Shown in pieces: positions 1 to 6,792 of a DNA stretch of 64,000 nucleotides. The stretch is from GCA-2697345 sp002697345 (GTDB taxonomy: Bacteria > Pseudomonadota > Alphaproteobacteria > Rhodobacterales > Rhodobacteraceae). A model generated the notes under the pieces. The model had not been told where the DNA came from and did no database searches. It saw only the letters and a list, made by a program, of their open reading frames with translations. Position 1 is the stretch's first letter. Every line of letters begins with the position of its first letter. Position numbers and translations under genes: made by a program. Location of the stretch: the NCBI GenBank assembly GCA_943787605.1, contig CALSNB010000003.1:1-64000 (forward strand). Reading direction: 5' to 3'.

Positions 1-63
1 GGACTCGAACCGCGGACCTATTGATTACAAATCAATTGCTCTACCGGACTGAGCTATAGGGGC
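1..63 (-). tRNA. tRNA-Thr (anticodon TGT), 3' end cut by window edge
   Basis: Read on the complement from base 63 downwards, the sequence gives acceptor strand GCCCCTA, T8-A9, a D arm with GCTC/GAGC, an anticodon stem ATTGA/TCAAT closed around loop TTTGTAA, variable loop AGGTC, and a T arm with stem CGCGG and loop TTCGAGT. The middle loop bases TGT read ACA codons, so the tRNA carries threonine. The 3' half of the T stem and the 3' acceptor strand lie beyond base 1. A remnant of the gapR 3' end sits just upstream of its 5' end. Confidence 0.93.
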
Positions 64-109
64 GCCGGGAACCTCATAAACTGCAATTCCAAACCTTGCA
101 ATACCTCTT

Positions 110-242
110 GAGACTATTTCTAACTACAAAATAATAAAATCCTTTAAAACTAAATCCCTAATGCCTCTTTATATAGATCAAGAACTGTATCTTCTTCTAC
201 GACTTCCTGAGAGTTCCATCTTCTAATAGCCATAACTTTCTT
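110..242. repeat. Left copy of a ~133-bp imperfect direct repeat (gapR 3' end)
   Basis: This stretch matches 1039-1172 in the same orientation at roughly 85% by eye, with one single-base indel in the non-coding part. It starts at GAGACTATTT, runs through about 40 bases beyond the gapR stop codon and then into the last 30 or so gapR codons. The two copies bracket the isochorismatase-family gene. The left copy ends at CATAACTTTCTT, after which similarity to gapR is lost. Confidence 0.85.
150..242 (-). pseudogene. Truncated gapR C-terminal remnant
   Basis: On the minus strand these bases translate to about 30 residues ending LDLYKEALGI and a TAG stop. They align without gaps to the C-terminus of the intact GapR encoded at 1080-1340, which ends LDLYKEALGM. 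Differences cluster in the segment RRWNSQEV versus RRRDPQEV. There is no start codon or upstream GapR coding sequence, so this is a displaced 3' end and not a gene. It probably arose when the neighbouring isochorismatase segment was inserted. Confidence 0.85.
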
Positions 243-263
243 GAATTCTATTGGACTGATCAC

Positions 264-941
264 CTAGGCGGTTTGCAAAAGTTTCGACAGATCATCCATA
301 CCAACAACATGACAATAAATCATATTGATGATCTCCAGTTCTTTATCGTGGAGATCCATTGTCGCAGCCGCACAAGCATCATGCACGACAACCACGCCAA
401 AGCTTTCGTCAGCCAATGATCGAACAGTTGAACTGACACATTGGTCGGTGAAAATGCCTGAAACAATCACATCGGTAATGCCAATGTTACGCAACATGAG
501 CCGCAGATTAGTGCCGGTCAATGCGCTATCGGTGGTTTTAGTCACTACGATTTCGTCACCCTGAGGGGACAACTCAGGCACCATTTGACTGTCTTTTTGG
601 TCTTTGGGCAATAGCAAATAGTTGAATCCCGGTTTCTTTTGGCTGAGAGAGCGGTCACGGCCATCTTGCGTCTGACAGGCAATGCGGGCAAACATTACTT
701 CCACTCCCTCATCCCGCGCCCAGTTCAGTAGCTTAGCGTTATTGGGGATGACGATGTTGTTCATGCGGTCATAAAACGGTTGCCAACGCGCTGCCTCGGC
801 AGGGTCATCATCAGGCTCAAGATAGGTATTCTGGATGTCGATCACTAAAAGCGCCGTACGCTTGGACTCCAGTACGATATCATCTGGGTCATCGGCGGTT
901 TCATAGTAAAAACTGCGGTAGGCTTTTTTCCAGTCACTCAT
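264..941 (-). CDS. Isochorismatase-family cysteine hydrolase
   Basis: A 225-residue protein of the isochorismatase-like alpha/beta hydrolase superfamily, which cleaves amides, ureido acids or the vinyl ether of isochorismate through a Cys nucleophile. The Asp-Lys-Cys triad is visible: Asp35 in LLVIDIQN, Lys135 in VVTKTTDSA and Cys168 in FTDQCVSS. The cis-peptide motif precedes the Cys as usual. The start has a clear AAGGAG site. Substrate cannot be read from sequence; biuret/ureidoacrylate amidohydrolases and nicotinamidases share the fold. The gene lies between two copies of the gapR 3' end and is visibly richer in G+C than its surroundings, so it was probably acquired. No pathway partner is adjacent. 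Confidence 0.88.
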   Translation of the reverse strand: MSDWKKAYRSFYYETADDPDDIVLESKRTALLVIDIQNTYLEPDDDPAEAARWQPFYDRMNNIVIPNNAKLLNWARDEGVEVMFARIACQTQDGRDRSLSQKKPGFNYLLLPKDQKDSQMVPELSPQGDEIVVTKTTDSALTGTNLRLMLRNIGITDVIVSGIFTDQCVSSTVRSLADESFGVVVVHDACAAATMDLHDKELEIINMIYCHVVGMDDLSKLLQTA

Positions 942-1038
942 CTGGTATCTCCTTTGGTTAATGGCAAACCTGAATTCATTTCGTTTACTATCTGGTCTGA
1001 CATCTCTCCAACTATAAATTCCACTTTTTCACCGTCAT

Positions 1039-1172
1039 GAGACTATTTATAACTACAAAATAATTAAAAACCTTCAAACCTACATCCCTAATGCTTCTTT
1101 ATATAGATCGAGAACCGCATCTTCTTCTAGGACCTCCTGAGGGTCGCGCCTTCTAATAGCCATAACTTTCTT
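1039..1172. repeat. Right copy of the gapR 3'-end direct repeat
   Basis: Partner of 110-242. Here the repeat is part of the intact gapR gene: it covers the last ~31 codons, the stop, and about 40 bases downstream. In the 92 or so coding-side bases I count about 12 differences from the left copy. Confidence 0.85.
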
Positions 1173-1340
1173 AATCACCCTAGTATCATAACCTCTACTT
1201 TTTGCCTCTGCCAGCACTTCTTTTTGTTGATCTAAAAGATCTTTTCGTTCCATTTCTAAACGCTCAAATCTCTCTATAAATTGGCGCAATTCGTCAGCTG
1301 TAACTCGATACGTACTATCAGTAGAGACTGTGTCAGACAT
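1080..1340 (-). CDS. gapR: GapR (DUF2312) nucleoid-associated protein
   Basis: An 86-residue protein of the DUF2312 family. In Caulobacter, GapR binds overtwisted A+T-rich DNA ahead of replication and transcription forks and stimulates gyrase and topoisomerase IV. The sequence shows the family's features: a long charged helix (TADELRQFIERFERLE...), the segment EAKSRGYD, and the terminal YKEALGM. Length is typical. The start is preceded by AAAGGG. The C-terminal coding third is duplicated downstream at 150-242. The topoisomerase IV gene parE, a functional partner of the family, is about 15 kb away in this window but not adjacent. Confidence 0.93.
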   Translation of the reverse strand: MSDTVSTDSTYRVTADELRQFIERFERLEMERKDLLDQQKEVLAEAKSRGYDTRVIKKVMAIRRRDPQEVLEEDAVLDLYKEALGM

Positions 1341-1465
1341 TTTTGGTTTACCCTTTCTAAAAGTTTGAGAGTAACCGATACAAACACATTACTAATTACA
1401 CAATAGGACTTTCCCTTGCCTCGAATAAAAAGACGGTTTAGGCATGTTTTAAATCGGAGAGCTAA

Positions 1466-1681
1466 ATGAAATTATTTATTCCTATAGGCACGCTTATAAC
1501 CTTAGTAGGTATTTTTATACTGTTTCGTTGTGTCTACAAAGTAGCTAAAGCACGAAATTCAAAGCTTTCTGATGAGGAGTTAAAAACAGCGTTACAATCA
1601 GTTGTGCCAACTAATTTATTAGCTCTATTCTTATCTGCAATTGGACTAATGACTGTTATCATTGGCATAGTTTTTAGCTAG
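1466..1681 (+). CDS. Small two-span membrane protein, function unknown
   Basis: A 71-residue protein I do not recognise. It has a hydrophobic segment at about residues 4-22 and a second at about 49-70, joined by a charged loop containing KVAKARNSKLSDEEL. A GGAG site eight bases before the ATG supports expression. It stands alone between gapR (minus strand) and the kinase-like gene (minus strand). The codon structure and the two clean hydrophobic stretches make a real gene likely, but there is no functional clue. Confidence 0.6.
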   Translation: MKLFIPIGTLITLVGIFILFRCVYKVAKARNSKLSDEELKTALQSVVPTNLLALFLSAIGLMTVIIGIVFS

Positions 1682-1728
1682 ATGAGGATTTTCATAGTGA
1701 ATTCTAGTATAGGTTTCAAAAAATAGAA

Positions 1729-2757
1729 CTATTTATTTAATAGAGACTTTGCCTGCTCTACCAATAAGGGAATTGCTGTAGCATAAGTTTTTGCGATCTC
1801 TGGGTTTGAGCCGTTTCCCTCTATAGACCGTCTAACAACACCTTCTAATATTGCAGCCAACCTAAAGTAACTAAATAGCAAACAAAATTTCCAATTTTCA
1901 GGAAACTGTTGTCCACGGTGCTCGCAATATATTGACACGTAAGTTTCCTCGTTTGGAATCCCCAAATCTTCTCTATCCAACCCTCCAAGCCCCCTCATGC
2001 TGGAGTTATGGGGTAACCTCCACTGCATACACTGATAAGCTAAGTCAGCAAAAGGGTGCCCCAGTGTAGCGAGCTCCCAATCTAAGAGTGCTAAAACTTC
2101 TGAAGAAGTGGGTTTGAAAATCATATTATCAAGTCGATAATCACCATGCACTAAGGAAACCTGTCCATCATCCTCAGGCATATTTCCTAAAAGCCAATCC
2201 GCTAGATAAACCATATCTTTATTAACTTTTAACGCGCTCTGCTTATACTGCTTATACCACCGGGAGGTCTGCCGATAAAAATAATTACCAGGACGACCAA
2301 AACTCTCTAAACCAATGGTTGTTGGATTTATATTATGTAAACAACCAAGGACCTTAGCCATTTGCTTATAAATAATTTTTCTCTCTTCTAATGAACACTC
2401 GGGTACGGCTGGATCCCAAAATATTCGACCCTGCGAAAATTCCATTAAAAAAAAAGCTCTTCCAATTGGTGAATCATCGTCTTCTGCCAAATGAACCATA
2501 GTTGGAACAGGAACTTCACTATGCTTCAATGCCTTCATTACTCGAAACTCCCGCTCTATTTGATGCGCGGACTTAAGGAGTGTCCCAGGTGGTTTAGAAC
2601 GCAAAACATATTGACCAGACTCAAAACTAGCTTTGTATGTTGGATTTGATTGGCCCGTTGAAAATTTTTCCAACGACAATAGGTTACCTAAATCTGGAGT
2701 ATACGTTGAGAAATAACTTTTTAAATTAGTAACGTTTAATTCGATCTCTTTTTCCAT
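1729..2757 (-). CDS. Phosphotransferase-family protein (APH fold, ACAD10/11 kinase-like)
   Basis: A 342-residue aminoglycoside-phosphotransferase-fold kinase. The Brenner motif is VHGDYRLDNMIF, with catalytic Asp and metal-binding Asn, followed by the second metal motif LALLDWELATLGHPFADL. The N-terminal lobe has FSTGQSNPTYK and a VLRSKPPG strand carrying the ATP-contacting Lys. This subtype corresponds to the kinase domain fused to acyl-CoA dehydrogenase in animal ACAD10/ACAD11 and to bacterial 4-hydroxyacyl-CoA kinases such as LvaA. The acyl-CoA dehydrogenase gene lies divergently 96 bases away, which supports a role in hydroxyacyl-CoA breakdown. The substrate is inferred. Confidence 0.88.
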   Translation of the reverse strand: MEKEIELNVTNLKSYFSTYTPDLGNLLSLEKFSTGQSNPTYKASFESGQYVLRSKPPGTLLKSAHQIEREFRVMKALKHSEVPVPTMVHLAEDDDSPIGRAFFLMEFSQGRIFWDPAVPECSLEERKIIYKQMAKVLGCLHNINPTTIGLESFGRPGNYFYRQTSRWYKQYKQSALKVNKDMVYLADWLLGNMPEDDGQVSLVHGDYRLDNMIFKPTSSEVLALLDWELATLGHPFADLAYQCMQWRLPHNSSMRGLGGLDREDLGIPNEETYVSIYCEHRGQQFPENWKFCLLFSYFRLAAILEGVVRRSIEGNGSNPEIAKTYATAIPLLVEQAKSLLNK

Positions 2758-2853
2758 ATCAAAAACATTAACCCCTGAAACCCAATTGACAACCCTGCCC
2801 CGTATTCTAATGATGAATATACAGTATCTAAATTAAATAAAAGGGGTTGCTTA

Positions 2854-4080
2854 ATGGATTTGGGAATTTCAGAAAAACTGCGTCCAATACGCGACCAGGT
2901 TTCAAAAATGGTAAGCGATCAAATCGCTCCGTTAGATAGTGAATATTTTGATGAGGTGGAGAAAGGAGATAGATGGCAGTTTACTGATAGGCAGTTCGAG
3001 ATTGTTGAAGGACTAAAAAAAACAGCTCGTGAGAATGGCTTATGGAATCTTTGGCTGACTAACAGTAGTAAAGGAGTCGGGTTAAGTACCGTTGAGTACG
3101 CCTATCTAGCTGAGGAAATGGGAAAAGCACATTTAGCACCAGAAGCTTTTAACTGTAATGCTCCTGATACTGGGAATATGGAGGTTTTTGAAAAATACGG
3201 CACCCCAGAAATGAAGCAAATATGGTTAAATCCGCTCTTAGCCGGGAAAATAAGATCAGCTTACTTAATGACAGAGCCAAATGTCGCTTCATCTGATGCT
3301 ACAAATATTTCTTTAAAATGTGAACGCGATGGAACCAATTATGTTCTTAATGGTGAAAAGTGGTGGGCCACTGGTGCTGGAGACCCTAGATGTGCCGTTT
3401 ACATAATTATGGTAAGAACCTCACACTCTGGGCCAAAACATCAGCAGCACTCAATGATTGTTGTCGATGCTAAAACTCCAGGAATAGAAAAAATACGAGC
3501 AATGCAAGTATACGGGGACGACGAAGCTCCACATGGGCATATGCATATAAAATTTACTAATGTCCGCGTTCCTATCGAAAATATGTTGTTGGGTGAAGGA
3601 AAAGGTTTTGAAATATCTCAAGGCCGGCTTGGGCCAGGAAGGATTCATCACTGTATGCGAGCTATAGGAATGGCCGAAAAAGCTCTTAGTATAATGTGTG
3701 AACGATCTCTTTCTCGAGTAGCTTTTGGTAAACCTTTAGCTCATCTGGGCGGGAATTTTGATTACATTGCTAATGCTCGCATGCAAATTGAACAAGCTCG
3801 TCTCTTGTGCCTTAAGACTGCTTGGATGATGGATCAAGGGGATGCTAGAGCAGCAGCCCCCTGGATATCCCAAATTAAAGTTGAAGCACCTCGGATCGCT
3901 TTGGAAATAACTGATCAAGCCGTTCAAATGTTTGGCGCCATGGGCATATCACAAGACACCCCTCTAGCCAGACAATGGGCTCATCTGCGTACACTAAGAT
4001 TAGCAGATGGACCTGATGCGGTACATAGAAGACAGGTCGCCAGAGCTGAACTTCGAAAGCATACTAACGAAAAAATATAA
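2854..4080 (+). CDS. Acyl-CoA dehydrogenase
   Basis: A 408-residue FAD-dependent acyl-CoA dehydrogenase that introduces a 2,3 double bond into acyl-CoA and passes electrons to ETF. Visible features are an N-terminal helical domain, the middle beta-domain motif YLMTEPNVASSDATN, a flavin/substrate loop around NGEKWWATGAGDPRC, and a C-terminal helical domain with QMFGAMGISQDTPLA and RLADGPDAVHRR. It resembles the ACAD10/11-type dehydrogenases. The start has an AAGGGG site. It is transcribed away from the APH-type kinase gene, so the two probably share a promoter region and pathway. Confidence 0.92.
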   Translation: MDLGISEKLRPIRDQVSKMVSDQIAPLDSEYFDEVEKGDRWQFTDRQFEIVEGLKKTARENGLWNLWLTNSSKGVGLSTVEYAYLAEEMGKAHLAPEAFNCNAPDTGNMEVFEKYGTPEMKQIWLNPLLAGKIRSAYLMTEPNVASSDATNISLKCERDGTNYVLNGEKWWATGAGDPRCAVYIIMVRTSHSGPKHQQHSMIVVDAKTPGIEKIRAMQVYGDDEAPHGHMHIKFTNVRVPIENMLLGEGKGFEISQGRLGPGRIHHCMRAIGMAEKALSIMCERSLSRVAFGKPLAHLGGNFDYIANARMQIEQARLLCLKTAWMMDQGDARAAAPWISQIKVEAPRIALEITDQAVQMFGAMGISQDTPLARQWAHLRTLRLADGPDAVHRRQVARAELRKHTNEKI

Positions 4081-4154
4081 AGGTAATGACTTACTAAGTA
4101 ATTTAAATAATAATAAAGAAATTGAATAAAAAAAATAATTTAAGGGGAGTAGGT

Positions 4155-4595
4155 GTGCCAATTGATTGGGTTAATGGCCTAATAGGAGGATTGCTGATTG
4201 GGTGTGCCGGAGCAATATATCTTTTGATGTCAGGTAAGGTAATGGGCGCTTCTGGGATTTTAAGCAAGTTTGCAGAAAACCCTAATAAGGAGTTTCTAAA
4301 TGAAAGAGGTTTTTTTTTAATAGGTTTAATTTGTTTCCCAGCTTTCCTCAACATTTTAGGTTTGCTTTCAAATGCAATCACGGCACAGACAAACTTAACA
4401 AATAGTTTACCAATATTGATAGTTTCAGGGCTTCTTGTAGGAATAGGCACCCGGTTGGCAAAAGGGTGTACATCTGGTCATGGCGTTTGTGGGATCTCTA
4501 GGTTTTCACCACGAGGAATTATAGCAACCATAGTTTTTGTTTCTATTGGAGTTGCAACCGTTGCGATATTCAGACAAATTCTTGGGATAGTATGA
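4155..4595 (+). CDS. YeeE/YedE-family half transporter (first copy)
   Basis: About 146 residues with four hydrophobic spans and the hallmark GCTSGHGVCGISRFSPRG loop. YeeE proteins import thiosulfate in E. coli, and the loop cysteines relay the sulfur compound; short paired versions like this one are common in Alphaproteobacteria. I chose the GTG at 4155 because an AGGGGAG site lies six bases upstream and the product then begins PIDWVNGLIGGLLIG, as relatives do. A TTG at 4122 is in frame but lacks a binding site. It overlaps the next gene by four bases (ATGA). It is the first gene of the sulfur/nitrile hydratase operon. Confidence 0.88.
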   Translation: MPIDWVNGLIGGLLIGCAGAIYLLMSGKVMGASGILSKFAENPNKEFLNERGFFLIGLICFPAFLNILGLLSNAITAQTNLTNSLPILIVSGLLVGIGTRLAKGCTSGHGVCGISRFSPRGIIATIVFVSIGVATVAIFRQILGIV

Positions 4596-5014
4596 TGCAG
4601 AAAATAATAGCTTTTACTGTAGGCGGATTATTTGGAGTTGGCCTTTATATCTCTCAAATGACCAATACGCTTAAAGTACAAGGGTGGTTAGATGTTTTTG
4701 GGGAATGGGATCCCACTTTAACATTTGTAATGGGAGGCGCCATTATTCCAATGTTTGTGGCATGGTGGGTAGCAGATAAAAGAACAAAATCTTTCCTAGG
4801 AGAAAATTTACCATCCCCTACTAAAACAGAAGTTAACAAACCTTTGATTATTGGATCTATATGTTTTGGTGCTGGCTGGGGATTGTCAGGCCTATGTCCA
4901 GGTCCAGCAATTGCTTCATTAAGTTTTGGTGGTTTAAGTGGCATTATATTTTTTATTTCAATGCTAACTGGTATGTTAACTGTCTCGAGGTTAACAAATA
5001 AAGAGAACTACTAA
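4592..5014 (+). CDS. YeeE/YedE-family half transporter (second copy, DUF6691-like)
   Basis: A 140-residue membrane protein translationally coupled to the preceding gene through an ATGA overlap. It has about four hydrophobic segments and the loop GAGWGLSGLCPGPA, whose single Cys corresponds to one of the sulfur-relay positions of full-length YeeE. The two halves together resemble the duplicated architecture of one full-length transporter and probably act as a heteromer. The usual substrate is thiosulfate or another sulfane-sulfur compound; which one is not decided by sequence. Confidence 0.87.
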   Translation: MMQKIIAFTVGGLFGVGLYISQMTNTLKVQGWLDVFGEWDPTLTFVMGGAIIPMFVAWWVADKRTKSFLGENLPSPTKTEVNKPLIIGSICFGAGWGLSGLCPGPAIASLSFGGLSGIIFFISMLTGMLTVSRLTNKENY

Positions 5015-5030
5015 GATAAGGTTGACACTA

Positions 5031-5453
5031 ATGAACTATCATAAACTAACATCATCTTTTTTTATTTCATCGCAAATCAAAATATCTGAAGTTGATAGCT
5101 TAAAAGAGAATGGTTTTACTGATGTAATATGCAATCGACCTGCACATGAGTGCAGTGCTGATGAAAGACCAGAAGTTATTCGAGAAGCAGTGCAAAATCT
5201 TGGACTCAATTTTTTTGATAATCCACTCTCCAACGGACAGCTCTCATTAGATACTATCTCGAATCAGAGAAATGATGGGATTAAAACGCTTGCATACTGC
5301 ACCTCAGGCACACGTTCTGCTATTTTATGGGCTTTCTCAATGGCTGGTGAACTTCCAACCCCTAAAATACTGGAATGCTTGGTTGAAGCTGGTTTCCCTA
5401 TGCCTCATCTATCAGATCAAATTAATTCACTAGCAGAAAATAAACCACAATAA
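5031..5453 (+). CDS. DUF442/TIGR01244-family sulfur transferase (rhodanese-like)
   Basis: About 140 residues of the family that also forms the N-terminal domain of Blh-type persulfide dioxygenases. It has a phosphatase/rhodanese-like fold with the active-site loop YCTSGTRSA, where Cys would carry a persulfide. The N-terminal half contains the typical VICNRPAHECSADERP segment. The ATG at 5031 has an AAGG site nine bases before it and is preferred over an in-frame TTG at 5022. The metallo-beta-lactamase domain of full Blh is absent. Lying between the YeeE pair and the hydratase genes, it ties the operon to sulfur handling. Confidence 0.85.
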   Translation: MNYHKLTSSFFISSQIKISEVDSLKENGFTDVICNRPAHECSADERPEVIREAVQNLGLNFFDNPLSNGQLSLDTISNQRNDGIKTLAYCTSGTRSAILWAFSMAGELPTPKILECLVEAGFPMPHLSDQINSLAENKPQ

Positions 5454-5467
5454 CTAAAGGTAAAGTA

Positions 5468-5821
5468 ATGGAAAAAATAAAAAATCCAGAACAAAGATGG
5501 CATGACATGGGAGGCTTTCCCGCTGGTCAAATAGACAAAGCTCAGCATGATTTCGCAATCTGGGAAAAACGTGTAGATGCTCTCTTAAGTTTATCTACTA
5601 AAAAGAAACTTTTTACAGTAGATGGTTTACGCCGAGCTCTCGAGGATATGGGAGCAGATGCGTTCGAAAAAATGACTTATTATGAACGCTGGATAGCAGC
5701 GATTAATCAAAATTTAATTGAATCAGGAATTTATTCTATTGAAGAGCTAGGGAACAAAATGGCAGAAGTAAAAAAACGAGGGGAGACCTACGGTGCCGCC
5801 CAAGAGGGAAAATCGCTATGA
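5468..5821 (+). CDS. Nitrile hydratase / thiocyanate hydrolase beta subunit, N-terminal half
   Basis: A 117-residue protein matching only the N-terminal helical half of the nitrile hydratase beta subunit. HDMGG at residues 12-16 is the family's opening motif. Arg55 in FTVDGLRRALEDM aligns with beta-Arg56 of the Rhodococcus enzyme, which contacts the oxidised metal-ligand cysteines. MTYYERWIAAI is the conserved helix after it. Whole beta subunits are about twice this length; the rest is encoded by the next gene, which overlaps by four bases. The same split occurs in thiocyanate hydrolase and in toyocamycin nitrile hydratase. Maturation activators share this fold, so a dual role is possible. 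Confidence 0.85.
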   Translation: MEKIKNPEQRWHDMGGFPAGQIDKAQHDFAIWEKRVDALLSLSTKKKLFTVDGLRRALEDMGADAFEKMTYYERWIAAINQNLIESGIYSIEELGNKMAEVKKRGETYGAAQEGKSL

Positions 5822-6090
5822 TAAGTGATGGAACTGCAGTAAAAATTAAAAATACCTCTCCTCCTGGACACATCAGAACTCCAAAATACATACGAGGAAA
5901 AATAGGAGTAATAGAACGATGTGTAGGTGTCTTTGAAAACCCTGAACAGCTTGCGTATGCGCTAAATGCAAATTCATATAGCCTTTATAGAGTAAGATTT
6001 AAAATGACTGATCTATGGTCAGACTATGTAAAAGATTCAGATGACACACTAGACGCAGAAGTCTTCGAACATTGGATAGAGGAAATTTAA
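5818..6090 (+). CDS. Nitrile hydratase / thiocyanate hydrolase beta subunit, C-terminal half
   Basis: A 90-residue SH3-like barrel equal to the C-terminal half of the nitrile hydratase beta subunit. The motif PPGHIRTPKYIRG at residues 15-27 includes Arg20, the counterpart of beta-Arg141 in the Rhodococcus enzyme. YRVRFKMTDLW and the acidic tail follow the family pattern. The start ATG overlaps the stop of the N-terminal half, so the two are translationally coupled. The PGHIR sequence looks more like nitrile hydratases than like the corresponding thiocyanate hydrolase chain as I remember it. The gene ends one base before the alpha-subunit start. Confidence 0.85.
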   Translation: MISDGTAVKIKNTSPPGHIRTPKYIRGKIGVIERCVGVFENPEQLAYALNANSYSLYRVRFKMTDLWSDYVKDSDDTLDAEVFEHWIEEI

Positions 6091-6091
6091 A

Positions 6092-6733
6092 ATGCCACAT
6101 GACCATCACGATCACGATCACCTTAGTCCTTCAGGGCACCCTTATAGGCAAGACAATGACGAGCCGTTGACATATTGGCAGCTTATGGAAATTTCTGTCC
6201 GTGAACTAATGATCGAAAAAGGTAAGTTCTCAGCGCCCGAAATTAATAAGCAAATAGATTTAATGGACTCTCGCTCTCCCGCAGATGGAGCTACGGTAGT
6301 TGCACGTGCTTGGATGGATCCTGACTTTAAAAAAAGATTATTAGAAAATGGCGCCAGCGCAGCAGAAGAACTGGGCTTTGAGATAGGACCAATGCATTTG
6401 GTAGTAGTTGAAAATACTCCTAAAATTCATAACTTAATAGTATGTACTTTGTGTTCTTGCTACCCACGCAACTTACTTGGTCTGCCACCAGATTGGTATA
6501 AGACTAAAGAGTATCGAAGTCGCGCAGTGAAAGAACCACGAACAGTTTTAACTGAGTTTGGGGTATCTCTTCCAGAATCCACAGTAGTAAGAGTTCACGA
6601 TAGTACAGCGGATATGAGGTATCTTGTGCTTCCGCTTCGCCCTGAATCGACTGCAGAAATGTCAGAAGTAGAGCTACGAAAGTTAGTTAGTAGAGATAGT
6701 ATGATTGGCACAGGGGTGATACAAGAAATCTAG
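6092..6733 (+). CDS. nthA: Nitrile hydratase alpha subunit, cobalt type (or thiocyanate hydrolase gamma)
   Basis: A 213-residue metal-binding catalytic subunit. The active-site motif VCTLCSC at residues 117-123 has Thr in the third position, the mark of cobalt enzymes; iron enzymes have Ser there. The second and third cysteines would become sulfinic and sulfenic acids. The continuation LLGLPPDWYKTKEYRSRAVKEP and the ending YLVLPLRPE...LVSRDSMIGTG are typical of nitrile hydratase alpha chains. The N-terminus is His/Asp-rich (HDHHDHDH), possibly a metal-collecting tail. The enzyme hydrates nitriles to amides; a thiocyanate-hydrolysing variant cannot be excluded given the sulfur genes upstream. 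No maturation protein is nearby. Confidence 0.9.
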   Translation: MPHDHHDHDHLSPSGHPYRQDNDEPLTYWQLMEISVRELMIEKGKFSAPEINKQIDLMDSRSPADGATVVARAWMDPDFKKRLLENGASAAEELGFEIGPMHLVVVENTPKIHNLIVCTLCSCYPRNLLGLPPDWYKTKEYRSRAVKEPRTVLTEFGVSLPESTVVRVHDSTADMRYLVLPLRPESTAEMSEVELRKLVSRDSMIGTGVIQEI

Positions 6734-6792
6734 GTATCTATCTATTTTGCTGCATAGCAATATAGCGAACCAAACGGAAGAACTGTTTAAAA

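Noticed and set aside
1..1172. tRNA-Thr as the attachment site of the inserted segment
   Set aside because: The repeat does not include tRNA sequence; the duplicated piece is the gapR 3' end, and the tRNA's 3' end faces away from the insert.
4155..6733. Firm assignment of the hydratase operon as thiocyanate hydrolase
   Set aside because: The split beta chain and sulfur genes fit thiocyanate hydrolase, but the motifs PGHIR in the beta-C half and LGLPPDWYK plus DSMIGTG in the alpha chain look like nitrile hydratase. Substrate is left open.
6747..6760. Hairpin TTGCT-GCAT-AGCAA after the hydratase alpha gene as a terminator
   Set aside because: The stem is only five base pairs and is not followed by a T run, so termination between the operon and lpxL is not supported.
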